Shown here in pieces: positions 43,153 to 54,255 of a DNA stretch of 64,000 nucleotides. How positions within the stretch are numbered: position 1 is the first letter of the stretch; every line of letters begins with the position of its first letter. Under the pieces are notes generated by a model. It worked only from the letters and a program-made list of their open reading frames with translations. It did no database searches and was not told where the DNA came from. A program made the translations under genes and the position numbers. Source of the DNA: Lelliottia amnigena. Its GTDB lineage: Bacteria > Pseudomonadota > Gammaproteobacteria > Enterobacterales > Enterobacteriaceae. The stretch spans positions 2,542,001 to 2,606,000 of the forward strand of contig LR134135.1 in NCBI GenBank assembly GCA_900635465.1, read 5' to 3'.

Positions 43153-45708
43153 ATGACCCGTGGACTCTGTTCCTCGCTTAGCCAGCGCCGCCCGCGCTTT
43201 AATCCGATTGTTCGTTATTTAGGCGGGGCGTTGATGATGGCTTCGGCTGTGACCCATGCGCGAGAGTATCGTTTCTCCCCTTCTTCACTGGAGGGCGACA
43301 TGCTGATGCAACAGGATATCGACCTGTCGTTATTTTCGAAATCCAATGCTCAGTTACCCGGCGTCTACTCCTCAAAAGTCAGAGTCAACGACAGCCAAAT
43401 AGAGACTGTCGATATCACGTATCTCAGCGATAAAAGTGGCGCTCTCGTTCCACAGCTGACACCTGAAATGCTGCGCAAATGGGGGATTGATATTGATAAA
43501 TATCCTCCGCTTGCATCACAAGCGGCCACCACGCCTCTCGAAAAATCACTCGGTGACTACATTCCTCAGGCGGCAGCGAAGCTCGATTTTTCTGTGATGA
43601 CGCTGAACCTCAGTATTCCGCAAGCGGCAATGAACAGTCATGGCAAAGATTATATCGATCCTTCACGTTGGGACGACGGTGCCCCGGTGGCCTTTGTCGA
43701 TTACAGTTTTTCCGGATCACAAAGTGAGGATGACTCGCACAGCAGGACAACCAATCAGTATCTGAATATACGTAACGGCGCTAATCTCGGGGGCTGGCGC
43801 GTGCGTAACTATTCCACCTGGAGCAAAACTGACGATACCAACAGTTGGGATACCATCAATACCTATCTGCAACATGATATCGACGCATTGAAAGCGCAAT
43901 TTACCGGCGGTGAGAGCAGTACTCGTGGAGAGGTTTTCGACAGCCTGCAATATCGCGGCATCAACATTGCTTCTGATGAAGAGATGCTGCCGTACAGTCA
44001 ACGCGGCTACGCACCCACGATTCGCGGAATTGCGAGTTCAAATGCAGAAGTTTCGGTGCGCCAGAACGGCTATCTTATTTACCAGCAAAACGTCGCTCCC
44101 GGTGCCTTTGCCATTGACGACCTCTACTCCACAACCAACAGCGGCGATTTGGAAGTCACGGTAAAAGAAGCGGACGGCAGTGAACATCGCTTCACGCAGC
44201 CATACTCCAGCGTCGCCGTGATGCAACGCCCCTCTCAAATGAAGTATGAATTCACCGCAGCGCGTTACCGAGCTGACAGTGGCAGCGATCAGAATGAGCC
44301 GGTCTTCGCTCAGGGCAGTCTTATCTATGGTGTGAATAACTACTTGACCGTTTTCGGGGGCGTGACCACCTCGCAGGATTATCAAGCGGTCAACACTGGG
44401 ACGGGTATCGCGCTCGGTGCTTTAGGTTCGATTTCAGCGGACGTCACGATCGCGAAAGCGCAGCTCGATAATGATGAGAAAAGCACAGGCCAGTCGTATC
44501 GCCTGCTTTACTCCGGCAAAGTGGAGGCCACCGACACAAACTTCACCCTGGCCAGTTATCGCTACTCTACCCATGGTTACTACAGCTTTGCTGATGCGAC
44601 CCAAAAGTACGATCAGCATGAAGATGATGACCTGTTTCGCTATAACAAACGTAACCGTATCCAGGCGAGTATTAGTCAGAAGATTTACGATGTCAGCCTC
44701 TATCTGAATGGTTATCAACAGGATTACTGGCAAACCTCACAGACCGAACGCAGCATTTCAGCCGGACTGAATACCGTTGTGAAAAGCATCAGTTACCATC
44801 TGGCGTACACCTACAGTAAAACCAACAACAGTGAAAATGACCAGATGGTTTCTTTCGGCTTGAGTATGCCGCTGAGTCAATGGCTCTCGCGCGCCTGGAG
44901 CAGCTACAACATCAGTAACAGTAAACACGGTTACACACGACAAAACGTGGGAGTGAATGGCACATTGCTCGAAGACGAGCGCTTGAGCTATTCACTTCAG
45001 CAAAGTCACTCAAACCACGACGGGGATGATACCAGCAGCGTTTACGGCAGCTATCGTTCGCAGTATGCCAACCTGAACGCAGGTTATTACTACTCTTCTG
45101 ATAATTCCCAGCAGCTCAGCTATGGCGTCAGTGGCGCAGTGGTGGCGCATCCTCTGGGAGTGACGCTTGCCCAACCTTTAGGAAGTCAATTCGCTATTGT
45201 GAATGCGAACCATGCATCAGGCGTACGTTTCCAGAACCAGCGTGGCATTCAGACTGACTGGCAGGGAAATGCCATCATCCCTTCACTGAGCCCTTATCAG
45301 GAAAACCGTATCCGAATTGATACCACCAGTTTACCTGAAAACGTCGATACCACGGATACGGCCGTCACGGTGATTCCTTCCCGTAATGCAGGTGTCGTCG
45401 CCCGTTTTGAGGCCCATGTCGGCTACCGCGCGCTCATTACCTTAATCCGTAGCGATGGCAAAACCGTTCCCTTTGGCGCTATCGCCTCCGCACGGTCACC
45501 GGTTATCAGCGGCATCGTTGACGAGACCGGCACGCTCTATCTTGCCGGTGTATCGGACAACGTCCAGCTCGATGTTAAGTGGGGTAATGCACCAAACCAG
45601 CAATGCACGGCCAACGTGTCGTTGGATTCATCGCAAAATGCGATAAACCCAACAGGCATTCGCTCCGTCCGCGCAATTTGTCAGCAGGAAATGAAACATG
45701 TTAACTGA
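43153..45708 (+). CDS. Fimbrial outer-membrane usher (FimD/PapC family)
   Basis: 851 residues. After a long signal region (about 37 aa ending THA) comes the N-terminal domain (YRFSPSSLEGDMLMQQDIDLSLF), then the beta-barrel with the plug domain and C-terminal domains (VSLDSSQNAINPTGIRSVRAICQ). The hallmark segments YAPTIRGIASSNAEVSVRQNG and APGAFAIDDLYSTTNSGDLEVTVKEADGS identify the usher family. Forms the secretion pore for this pilus. Starts 10 bases after the chaperone; its last 11 bases overlap the tip-protein gene. Confidence 0.93.
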   Translation: MTRGLCSSLSQRRPRFNPIVRYLGGALMMASAVTHAREYRFSPSSLEGDMLMQQDIDLSLFSKSNAQLPGVYSSKVRVNDSQIETVDITYLSDKSGALVPQLTPEMLRKWGIDIDKYPPLASQAATTPLEKSLGDYIPQAAAKLDFSVMTLNLSIPQAAMNSHGKDYIDPSRWDDGAPVAFVDYSFSGSQSEDDSHSRTTNQYLNIRNGANLGGWRVRNYSTWSKTDDTNSWDTINTYLQHDIDALKAQFTGGESSTRGEVFDSLQYRGINIASDEEMLPYSQRGYAPTIRGIASSNAEVSVRQNGYLIYQQNVAPGAFAIDDLYSTTNSGDLEVTVKEADGSEHRFTQPYSSVAVMQRPSQMKYEFTAARYRADSGSDQNEPVFAQGSLIYGVNNYLTVFGGVTTSQDYQAVNTGTGIALGALGSISADVTIAKAQLDNDEKSTGQSYRLLYSGKVEATDTNFTLASYRYSTHGYYSFADATQKYDQHEDDDLFRYNKRNRIQASISQKIYDVSLYLNGYQQDYWQTSQTERSISAGLNTVVKSISYHLAYTYSKTNNSENDQMVSFGLSMPLSQWLSRAWSSYNISNSKHGYTRQNVGVNGTLLEDERLSYSLQQSHSNHDGDDTSSVYGSYRSQYANLNAGYYYSSDNSQQLSYGVSGAVVAHPLGVTLAQPLGSQFAIVNANHASGVRFQNQRGIQTDWQGNAIIPSLSPYQENRIRIDTTSLPENVDTTDTAVTVIPSRNAGVVARFEAHVGYRALITLIRSDGKTVPFGAIASARSPVISGIVDETGTLYLAGVSDNVQLDVKWGNAPNQQCTANVSLDSSQNAINPTGIRSVRAICQQEMKHVN

Positions 45709-46849
45709 TATAAAAACCCTTTTTCGCACCTGCACAGGTGTAGTGCTGAGTCTCGTCTTTTCGGCTTCAGCGCCCGCAGCTACTATCTTGCATGGTTGCT
45801 TTGGCGCACCACAAGAATACAACATCACCTATGACCGCGAGTTAAACGCCAGTGAAAATATTACTCATCACGATATCAATGTGGATCATTTAATCGGCGA
45901 TGGAATGGAAATAGAGGCTAACTGCAGCTGTCCTAAAAACATCTCTGGCTCCACACCTGTGCTGGAACTCACATTGGCGGGTAGCCCACTTTCGCCAGGC
46001 GTAAGCGGGTATGGATATTTGACTGATAAAGTGGATATCGATGTCAGGGGATATACGGATGCAGTCAATTCACCTGATGGCGCTGGATTATTCGGACTGA
46101 GTATTAATCAGTACCCAACATCACTTTCCTCAATGTCTAACACAATTGAAGATATTAAAACAAAAGAAGGCACAGCCAGCGTATGCAGTGAGAGTACACG
46201 CCCTGCTGACTCAACGTCCGTTAAACGAAAATTTAAATTAAACGTGATTGGTGCAAAGTTTTACATCAAAAAACCGATTATTGGCAAAGAAGCGATTCCT
46301 TCCACGCTCGTCGTTCAAAACTATACCTGTCTTTATTTTGGTTCAGGAAGTTGTAGCTTCAGCGACGCACAGCAGGTCTCAAATATCTGGCTAAGCGGAT
46401 CGCTCTCTGCCCCGTTAAGCTGCACCATTAATGAAGGCAGTACGATTGAGGTCGATTTTGGCAATATCGTGAGCAAACAGTTTAGCGGTAAAAGCCAACC
46501 ACCTCAGGGATACGCCCTGAAAAATGTCGACATTTCTTACCACTGCGATGATAACGCTGTTGGGAATAATGACAGAATCAAGCTAACGCTGACTGCCGAT
46601 CAGGGCGTTGTCGATAGCAGCGATCCGCTGATCGCCAAAATGCTCGATAAAGAGGATGTGGGGGTGAGAGTGTATGACGAGAATAATCAAAGCGTGGCAC
46701 TAGACGGCACATTCGAGTTCCCGGTCCCAATGGACGATCAGGGGAATGGCGTCGTGCGCATCAAAGCCGCGCCCGTCAGCACCACCAGTAAAACGCCTGA
46801 ACCCGGTAAATTTGAAGGTAACGTCACGGTAAAAATGGATTTGCGTTAA
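45698..46849 (+). CDS. Two-domain fimbrial tip protein / probable adhesin
   Basis: 383 residues. Signal peptide ending SAPAA; an N-terminal half of about 220 residues rich in cysteines (HGCFGAP, CSCPKN, CSES, YTCLY, CSFS), followed by a C-terminal pilin-type domain with its cysteine pair (LSCTINEG, SYHCDD) and a donor-strand ending NVTVKMDLR. That layout is a tip adhesin. The N-terminal half matches no lectin family I can name. Base composition is more A+T-rich than the flanking che genes. It is the last gene of the operon, ending 45 bases from the convergent cheZ stop. Confidence 0.8.
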   Translation: MLTDIKTLFRTCTGVVLSLVFSASAPAATILHGCFGAPQEYNITYDRELNASENITHHDINVDHLIGDGMEIEANCSCPKNISGSTPVLELTLAGSPLSPGVSGYGYLTDKVDIDVRGYTDAVNSPDGAGLFGLSINQYPTSLSSMSNTIEDIKTKEGTASVCSESTRPADSTSVKRKFKLNVIGAKFYIKKPIIGKEAIPSTLVVQNYTCLYFGSGSCSFSDAQQVSNIWLSGSLSAPLSCTINEGSTIEVDFGNIVSKQFSGKSQPPQGYALKNVDISYHCDDNAVGNNDRIKLTLTADQGVVDSSDPLIAKMLDKEDVGVRVYDENNQSVALDGTFEFPVPMDDQGNGVVRIKAAPVSTTSKTPEPGKFEGNVTVKMDLR

Positions 46850-46852
46850 GCG

Positions 46853-46882
46853 ATACGCAGGTTGCGCAAACAACCTGCGTAT
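46853..46882. terminator. Hairpin between the fimbrial operon and cheZ
   Basis: ATACGCAGGTTG (46853-46864) and CAACCTGCGTAT (46871-46882) form a perfect 12-bp stem. No T-run on either side, but it lies between convergent stops. Confidence 0.65.
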
Positions 46883-46894
46883 ACATCGCAACAA

Positions 46895-47539
46895 TTAGAA
46901 TCCGAGGCTGTCCAGCAGATCGTCCACCTGATCCTGGCTGGCAACAACGCCCGCCTTGGTGGTATCGAGTTGCGGGCCATTCAACAGGCTTTCATTCTCG
47001 CGTTTCGGACGTGATGCGGGTTCCGGCATGTTTTCCAGGAGTACCATCAGTAACTGACGTTCGATTTCCTGAATCACATCCATCATACGCTTGATGACCT
47101 GACCCGTAAGGTCCTGGAAATCCTGCGCCATCATAATGTCCAACAGCTGAGCATTGGTGAAGCTGGTATGATCCGGTACTTCACCCAGATATTGACGCGT
47201 ATCGGTCACCAGCTCACGCGCATCGGTCAGTTCGATTGGATTTTCGAACCACGCGTCCCAGCGTTTGCTCAGCGATTTCGCGCCTTTTTCCATCGCATCC
47301 TGGTGCGGTTGCGACGCTTCAACGCTGTTCAGCGCGCGCTCTGCTGCCTGCGCGGTCATCTGTACGACGTAGTCCAGACGATCGCGTGCATCAGGAATCG
47401 CTTCGGCTGCTTCGGCAATCGCCTGATCCAGGCCCAACTCGCGTAAGCTGTCACGCAGCATGCGCGTCAGGCTACCAATGCGAACAATTATGTCGTTGGG
47501 CGAAAGCGCGTCAACGGGTTTAATAGAAGATTGCATCAT
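46895..47539 (-). CDS. cheZ: CheZ, CheY-P phosphatase
   Basis: 214 residues, the E. coli length. The active-site helix [18 protein letters not shown] carries the glutamine (QDLTGQ) that speeds CheY-P hydrolysis, and the C-terminal peptide [15 protein letters not shown] binds CheY. The ATG at 47539 (MMQSSIKP) matches E. coli and follows an AGGTGCTGGTG ribosome region. Last gene of tar-tap-cheRBYZ. Confidence 0.96.
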   Translation of the reverse strand: MMQSSIKPVDALSPNDIIVRIGSLTRMLRDSLRELGLDQAIAEAAEAIPDARDRLDYVVQMTAQAAERALNSVEASQPHQDAMEKGAKSLSKRWDAWFENPIELTDARELVTDTRQYLGEVPDHTSFTNAQLLDIMMAQDFQDLTGQVIKRMMDVIQEIERQLLMVLLENMPEPASRPKRENESLLNGPQLDTTKAGVVASQDQVDDLLDSLGF

Positions 47540-47549
47540 CACCAGCACC

Positions 47550-49002
<1,453 letters not shown>

Positions 49003-49006
<4 letters not shown>

Positions 49007-49869
49007 GCTTTTTCCTTACTCAGCGCATAAACCGTTTGTCCACGTAGGCTAAATTCGCGGGCGAGGTTGCTGAAGTTCTCCGAGTGCCCTGCAAACAACA
49101 AGCCATCCGGCTTAAGCAGCGGGGCGAAACGACGCAGAATGTCCTGCTGCGTCGTTTTGTCAAAATAAATCATTACGTTACGACAAAAAATAGCGTCAAA
49201 CGGACCCGGCACGTTGTACTGCTTATCCAGCAGGTTTACCGAGGCAAATTCGACACAATTCGCCAGCTCCTGACGCACACGAACCAGCCCTTCATGGGGC
49301 CCGGTTCCGCGCATGAAATAGCGCTGTAACTGTTGAGGTGACAGCGTTTTCAGCTCTTCAAGGCGATACACACCGTTGCGTGCTTTTTCCAGCACTTCGG
49401 TATCAATATCGCTGGCATAAACTTTCCAGCGTCCAGGCGCCATTCCCAACGTATCAGCGAGCGTAATCGCCAGTGAATACGGTTCTTCACCTGTAGACGC
49501 AGCGGCACTCCAGACACGATACTCACCGCCGCGTTTACGCGCGTGTTCCGCAAGCACCGGGAAATGGTGACCTTCGCGGAAAAACGCCGTCAGGTTGGTG
49601 GTCAGCGAGTTAATAAATGCCTGCCACTCTGCACTGTTCTGGTTGGCTTCCAGCATGCTCAAGTAACGACCAAAGTCATCAAGCTCAAGGGTACGTAAGC
49701 GCCTGACCAGTCGGTTGTAGACCATGTCTCGCTTATGATCGGCGAGCACAATCCCAGCACGCTGGTAAATCAACTGACAGATCCGACGGAAATGCGCGTC
49801 GGACAGCGCGAGGCGCTGTGTCATTTGCAACAATAATGACGATTGGCCCGAGGGCTGTGGTGTTGTCAT
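49003..49869 (-). CDS. cheR: CheR receptor methyltransferase
   Basis: 288 residues. N-terminal helical domain ([20 protein letters not shown]) and SAM-dependent fold with [22 protein letters not shown] (SAM loop), [13 protein letters not shown] and GHSENF. Methylates glutamates on Tar and other receptors and docks on the NWETF tail. The stop overlaps cheB (ATGA). Confidence 0.96.
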
Positions 49870-49888
49870 GGCGCCTTCTTAATCACTT

Positions 49889-51494
49889 TCAGGTTACAAC
49901 GGGCACGGTCTGCGACCGTCCGGCTTCGGCTACTTTTTCGACTTGCTCTTTCACGTTAAATACCGCAACCAGACTTGTCAGATGATCGGCCTGATTTGCG
50001 AGCTGGTCGGTAGCGGCGGCCGCTTCTTCTACAAGCGAAGCGTTCTGTTGCGTTACCTGATCCATTTGCGTCACCGCCAGAGCAACCTGCTCAATCCCAC
50101 GGCGTTGTTCGTCAGAGGCGGATGCTATTTCGCCCATGATGTCGTTCACTCGCGTGACCGACGTGACGATTTCCGTCATGGTGTGCGCGGCGGTATCGAC
50201 GAGTTCAGACCCTTGCTGAACGCGAGAAACTGACTCTTCGATTAACACTTTTATCTCTTTCGCCGCGTTCGCGCTGCGGCTGGCCAGATTACGGACTTCA
50301 CCGGCGACCACGGCAAAGCCACGGCCCTGCTCACCGGCGCGCGCGGCTTCGACTGCGGCGTTCAGTGCCAGAATATTGGTCTGAAACGCAATTCCATCGA
50401 TGACGCTAATAATGTCGCCAATTTTCTGCGAACTGGTGGCGATATCCTGCATCGTGGTCGCAACGTGCGAAGCCTGTTCGCCGCCCTTTGTGGCGGTTTG
50501 TGCCGCTCGCTTCGCCAGGTCCGACGCCTGACGGGCGTTGTCGGCGTTCTGGCTCACCGTCGCCGTCAACTCTTCCATGCTGGCCGCTGTTTGCGCCAGC
50601 GAGGCCGCCTGCTGTTCTGTTCGCGAGGACAAATCGTTATTCCCCGCCGCAATTTCTGAAATCCCAGTGTGCATGGCATAACTGCCCTGACGCACATCGG
50701 TAACGGTTTCACGCAGCGAACCTTGCATGGCCTTGAGGCTGGCAAAAATCGCCGAAATCTCGTTCTTTGCCATACACCGAAACCGGACGCGCCAGGTTGC
50801 CTTTCGCGATGCTGTCAAAATGGCTGCTGATAATCGCCAGCGGCAGCACAATCATTCGGCGCGACCAGAGCAACGACGCGCCTGTCAACAGTGCCGCCAG
50901 CACCACCATCGTGGCAAAAATGACGCCCGACATGTGATAGCTGGTCTGGCTGTCTCCGCTGGCCTTGGCCACGAACTGATTAATATCCTGCTGCCAGGCG
51001 TTAAAGCTTTTATCAAATGCGGCCTGGGAATCCTGCACCGGTGCGGTCAAGAAATCCGACAGCTGATTGTTCTCAAGCCAGGTCGCCTGATGCTCCAGAT
51101 CGCTGTGCCACTGCGCATAATCCTTCTGCATTTGCGCTGTCAGCGCTTTCCCTTTTTCACTGACCGCGTCCTGCTCGCCAAAAAGCTTTAAATTGCGCTT
51201 GCGCCTGCTTCAGGCTGTCGCGTGCGGTGGTCATCAGCGCCTTGATGTCATCAGGCGGATAGCTCAGCGCGGTTAATGTGCCCGCTTTGTTCAGCGCAGT
51301 GCTGGCCTGCAAAAGCACCGCGCGCGTTTGTGCGAGCGTGGAGCGTTGCTGATTACTCGTCTCAACTTCCTGTAAGTTCTGATAGCCATCGCGAAAAGCC
51401 CAAAAAGACAACCCGTTTACTGCCAACCTGCAACACACCGCAAAGGATCAGAATTAAAAACAGTGTGGTCGAGATACGAATACGATTTTAACAT
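49889..51494 (-). pseudogene. tap: Tap chemoreceptor, four frameshifts as read
   Basis: Joined frames give a methyl-accepting receptor closely resembling E. coli Tap (dipeptide/pyrimidine taxis): N-terminal helix RIRISTTLFLILILCGVLQ, periplasmic LAQTRAVLLQASTALNKAGTL and DLEHQATWLENNQLSDFLT, HAMP region, and signalling hairpin [30 protein letters not shown]. Extra bases sit at T 51486-51489, T 51416-51418, A 51180-51184 and near 50764-50768. Removing all four gives 533 residues, exactly the E. coli Tap length. Like Tap, it lacks the C-terminal NWETF tail. No receptor would be made if the lesions were real. Confidence 0.88.
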
Positions 51495-51537
51495 CCACGC
51501 TCCCATCAAGCGGCAATCTGCCGCAGTTAAATTTCAG

Positions 51538-53205
51538 TCAAAATGTTTCCCAGTTTTCTTCTTTTCCATGGGCCGTCGCACGGGTGTTTTTCACCACAGC
51601 GGCAGACGTCGTCCCGGCAAAAACTGCACGTGACGTATCCGTATTGACAGGCGTAGAGGTAAGACGGAACGCCGAGACGGCCATCTTCAGACGGCTCGCC
51701 TGGTCTTCCAGCGCAGCGGCCGCCGCAGCGGACTCCTGCACCAGCGCGGCGTTTTGTTGTGTAACGCGATCCATCTCTTGTACGGCCAGAGCGACCTGAT
51801 CGATCCCCCGGCTTTGTTCGTCAGATGCCGAGGCAATTTCGCCCATGATGTCCGTCACGCGGGTCACCGCGTTAACGATGTCCGTCATCGTTTCACCGGC
51901 GCTCTCAACCAGCACTGAACCGGTATTGACGCGTGAAACGGAGTCATCAATCAGGGTTTTAATTTCTTTGGCCGCATTTGCGCTGCGGCTCGCAAGGTTA
52001 CGCACTTCACCCGCAACGACGGCAAACCCACGTCCTTGTTCACCTGCGCGCGCGGCTTCAACTGCGGCGTTCAGTGCCAGGATATTGGTCTGGAAGGCAA
52101 TTCCATCGATCACGCTGATGATATCGGCGATTTTTTCGAACTGCCGGTGATTTCCTGCATGGTTTTCACCACACCATCCACCACTTTCCCGCCGTGTAGC
52201 GCCGTTTCTGAGGCTCGTTCAGCCAACTGGGACGCCTGACGGGCGTTATCGGCGTTTTGCTTCACGGTGGCGGTCAGCTGTTCCATGCTGGCGGCCGTCT
52301 CTTCCAGCGCGGAGGCCTGCTCTTCAGTACGCGAGGAGAGGTCGTTATTGCCCATCGCGATTTCGCTGGTACCGGTGTAAATCGCATCTGACCCCTGACG
52401 CACATTGGCCACGGTTTCCGTGAGTGAGCGCTGCATATGATCCACGCTGCTCGCCAGTTCAGTGATTTCGTTACGCCCGGAGATCGTCAGCTTTTTGGTG
52501 AGATCGCCACCGGCGATTTCACGAATATGGCCGATAACGTTCCCTAAACGGATTCAGCAGAATATGACGAATGCCGTACCAGACGCCCACCAGCACAATT
52601 ACTAATGCCAATGCCAAAACCGCCATCTGCCATTTGGCAAAGCGGTAATCGTCACGGGTTTCTGTAAGCGCCGTAAGATATTGCTGGCTGCTGGCGGTGT
52701 CGTATTCTTTAAGCGCTGCCCCCAGTGCATTTTGCATTCCCTGGGTCGGTTGGGCGAAATAGGCATCCGTATTACCGCTCTCGAGGAACTGAATCAGTTC
52801 CGTCAGCCCTGCCGCGTAGTTGTTATATTTCTCATCAATGTTAAGACTCACCTGCTCCATCGCAGGCTGAGGCGTAATTTGTTTGAAGGCGTCGTAATGT
52901 TTCGCCGCATCCGCCAGCGTGGCACGTGCATTTTTCAACAGGTCTGTTTTGGCCGTGCTCTGTTGATTATTGGGGTCCATCATCATACGGGCGGAGGAGC
53001 GGCTCAGGTTGATACGCGTTTGCAGCATCAAATCCCAGGCCGAAGTGAGTTCACGCTGCTGCAAACGCAGATCGTTTGAAGCCGTGTAGCTCTCCTGATT
53101 TTGTTTCAAAGATGAGAAAAATAGCCCACCGGAAATAAGCTGCAAAAGTGCGAAAATGACCAGCACCATCATCAGCATTGTGACTACGCGGATACGGTTC
53201 AACAT
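51538..53205 (-). pseudogene. tar: Tar aspartate chemoreceptor, two frameshifts as read
   Basis: Starts at 53205 (MLNRIRVVTMLMMVLVIF). The aspartate-binding arginines R64, R69 and R73 lie in TRINLSRSSAR, and the FAQPTQGMQN segment carries the binding threonine. An extra base at A 52546-52548 and a missing base in T 52131-52136 shift the frame. Corrected, it has HAMP, methylation helices and the NWETF docking tail, 555 residues (E. coli 553). First gene of tar-tap-cheRBYZ, directly below a sigma-28 promoter. Confidence 0.92.
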
Positions 53206-53236
53206 ACAACACCTTCTCTAAGTTTTATTAACGGTG

Positions 53237-53263
53237 TTATCGGCACGGGTAGCAGGAACTTTA
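53237..53263 (-). promoter_or_regulatory. Sigma-28 (FliA) promoter of the tar operon
   Basis: The minus strand carries TAAAGTTC (53263-53256), 11 bases, then GCCGATAA (53244-53237). This fits the FliA consensus TAAAGTTT-N11-GCCGATAA at all but one position. It lies 31 bp before the tar ATG and only 26 bp after the csuE-like stop. Confidence 0.93.
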
Positions 53264-53289
53264 CATTTGCGAAAGGGAAAAGCGTGAGC

Positions 53290-54255
53290 TTAGAACATGA
53301 CGTCAACGATCAGGGTGTCGTTATAGGTTCCGGCGGGGGGAGTCGCCTGGCTGGTGAGAACTTTGGCGGTGTAATTATAGGTGCGTAAAAGCCCGTCAGC
53401 ACTGACTTGCGACGAGGCTGAGCTTGCCCAGCGTTCCGTTCCGCTGCCGCCCCAGCGGTTGCTTGTTGCGCCTTTGTAAATGTCGTAACTCATCACGTTA
53501 TTTCCGCTCGCCATTCTGCGTACGCCATTGAGCGAGTTGATTCCATTGTCAATGCCAATCGTGTACACGCTGCCTTTGGTGCAGGTCACGGACACGGCCT
53601 GGGAAATGGTCGGGAAATTTTGCACCAGCGGTGCACTGTTGAAATTGACGTTTGGCGTGGTCATCGCGCTACAGTCATTTGTCACGTTCATATTGAGCGT
53701 GATGCTGGTCGTCGCTGTCCCGGTTTGCGGGGTCAGGCAAACCCCTACCAGGCCGACCGAACAGACGTTGTAGTTAATGCTAAACGTTAAGATCACCTGA
53801 TACGGCCCCGCCGTGACGTTTTGTCCGGGAACGGTGCGGAAATAGAGCGGGATATTGTACTGTTTTGCACCCAACAGGCTGAGCAGCGTGCTGCCGCTCC
53901 AGGTATAAGCTTTGGCGATTTGCACTTCGGTGCTGCCCGAGCAGCCGGTCAAACCGCATAACCGCGTCGGAATCACATCCGTGATGGCCGCATTATCCGT
54001 GCGCTTCATGGTGGCGCGGCTGTTTGCCGACACGGTTGCCGATGTGTAATTCAGCGTCACCGAATCGTTGGTCAATAAATTCAATACCGCATCGCAACTC
54101 ACTACCAGCGTGCCCGTCGTTTCGACCTCTCCCGCCCCGCTGAGAGCAAAAGAGGTGACACTGCCAAACGACGCGTTGACGGTACTTACGTTACATACCG
54201 CCCAACTGCCGCCCGATGTCATCAGCAGCAGGAGTAAGAGCAGCAGGCGTTTCAT
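53290..54255 (-). CDS. Csu-like tip adhesin (two SCPU domains)
   Basis: 321 residues with a signal peptide (MKRLLLLLLLLMTSGGSWA). Two spore-coat-U (SCPU) pilin domains: the first with CNVSTVNASFGSV, the second beginning NDCSAMTTPNVNF and ending GTYNDTLIVDVMF. This matches the layout of CsuE, the tip subunit of archaic chaperone-usher pili in Acinetobacter, whose hydrophobic finger loops stick to plastics. Overlaps the usher stop by four bases (ATGA). Last gene of the five-gene operon, 84 bp upstream of tar in the same direction. Confidence 0.85.
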   Translation of the reverse strand: MKRLLLLLLLLMTSGGSWAVCNVSTVNASFGSVTSFALSGAGEVETTGTLVVSCDAVLNLLTNDSVTLNYTSATVSANSRATMKRTDNAAITDVIPTRLCGLTGCSGSTEVQIAKAYTWSGSTLLSLLGAKQYNIPLYFRTVPGQNVTAGPYQVILTFSINYNVCSVGLVGVCLTPQTGTATTSITLNMNVTNDCSAMTTPNVNFNSAPLVQNFPTISQAVSVTCTKGSVYTIGIDNGINSLNGVRRMASGNNVMSYDIYKGATSNRWGGSGTERWASSASSQVSADGLLRTYNYTAKVLTSQATPPAGTYNDTLIVDVMF

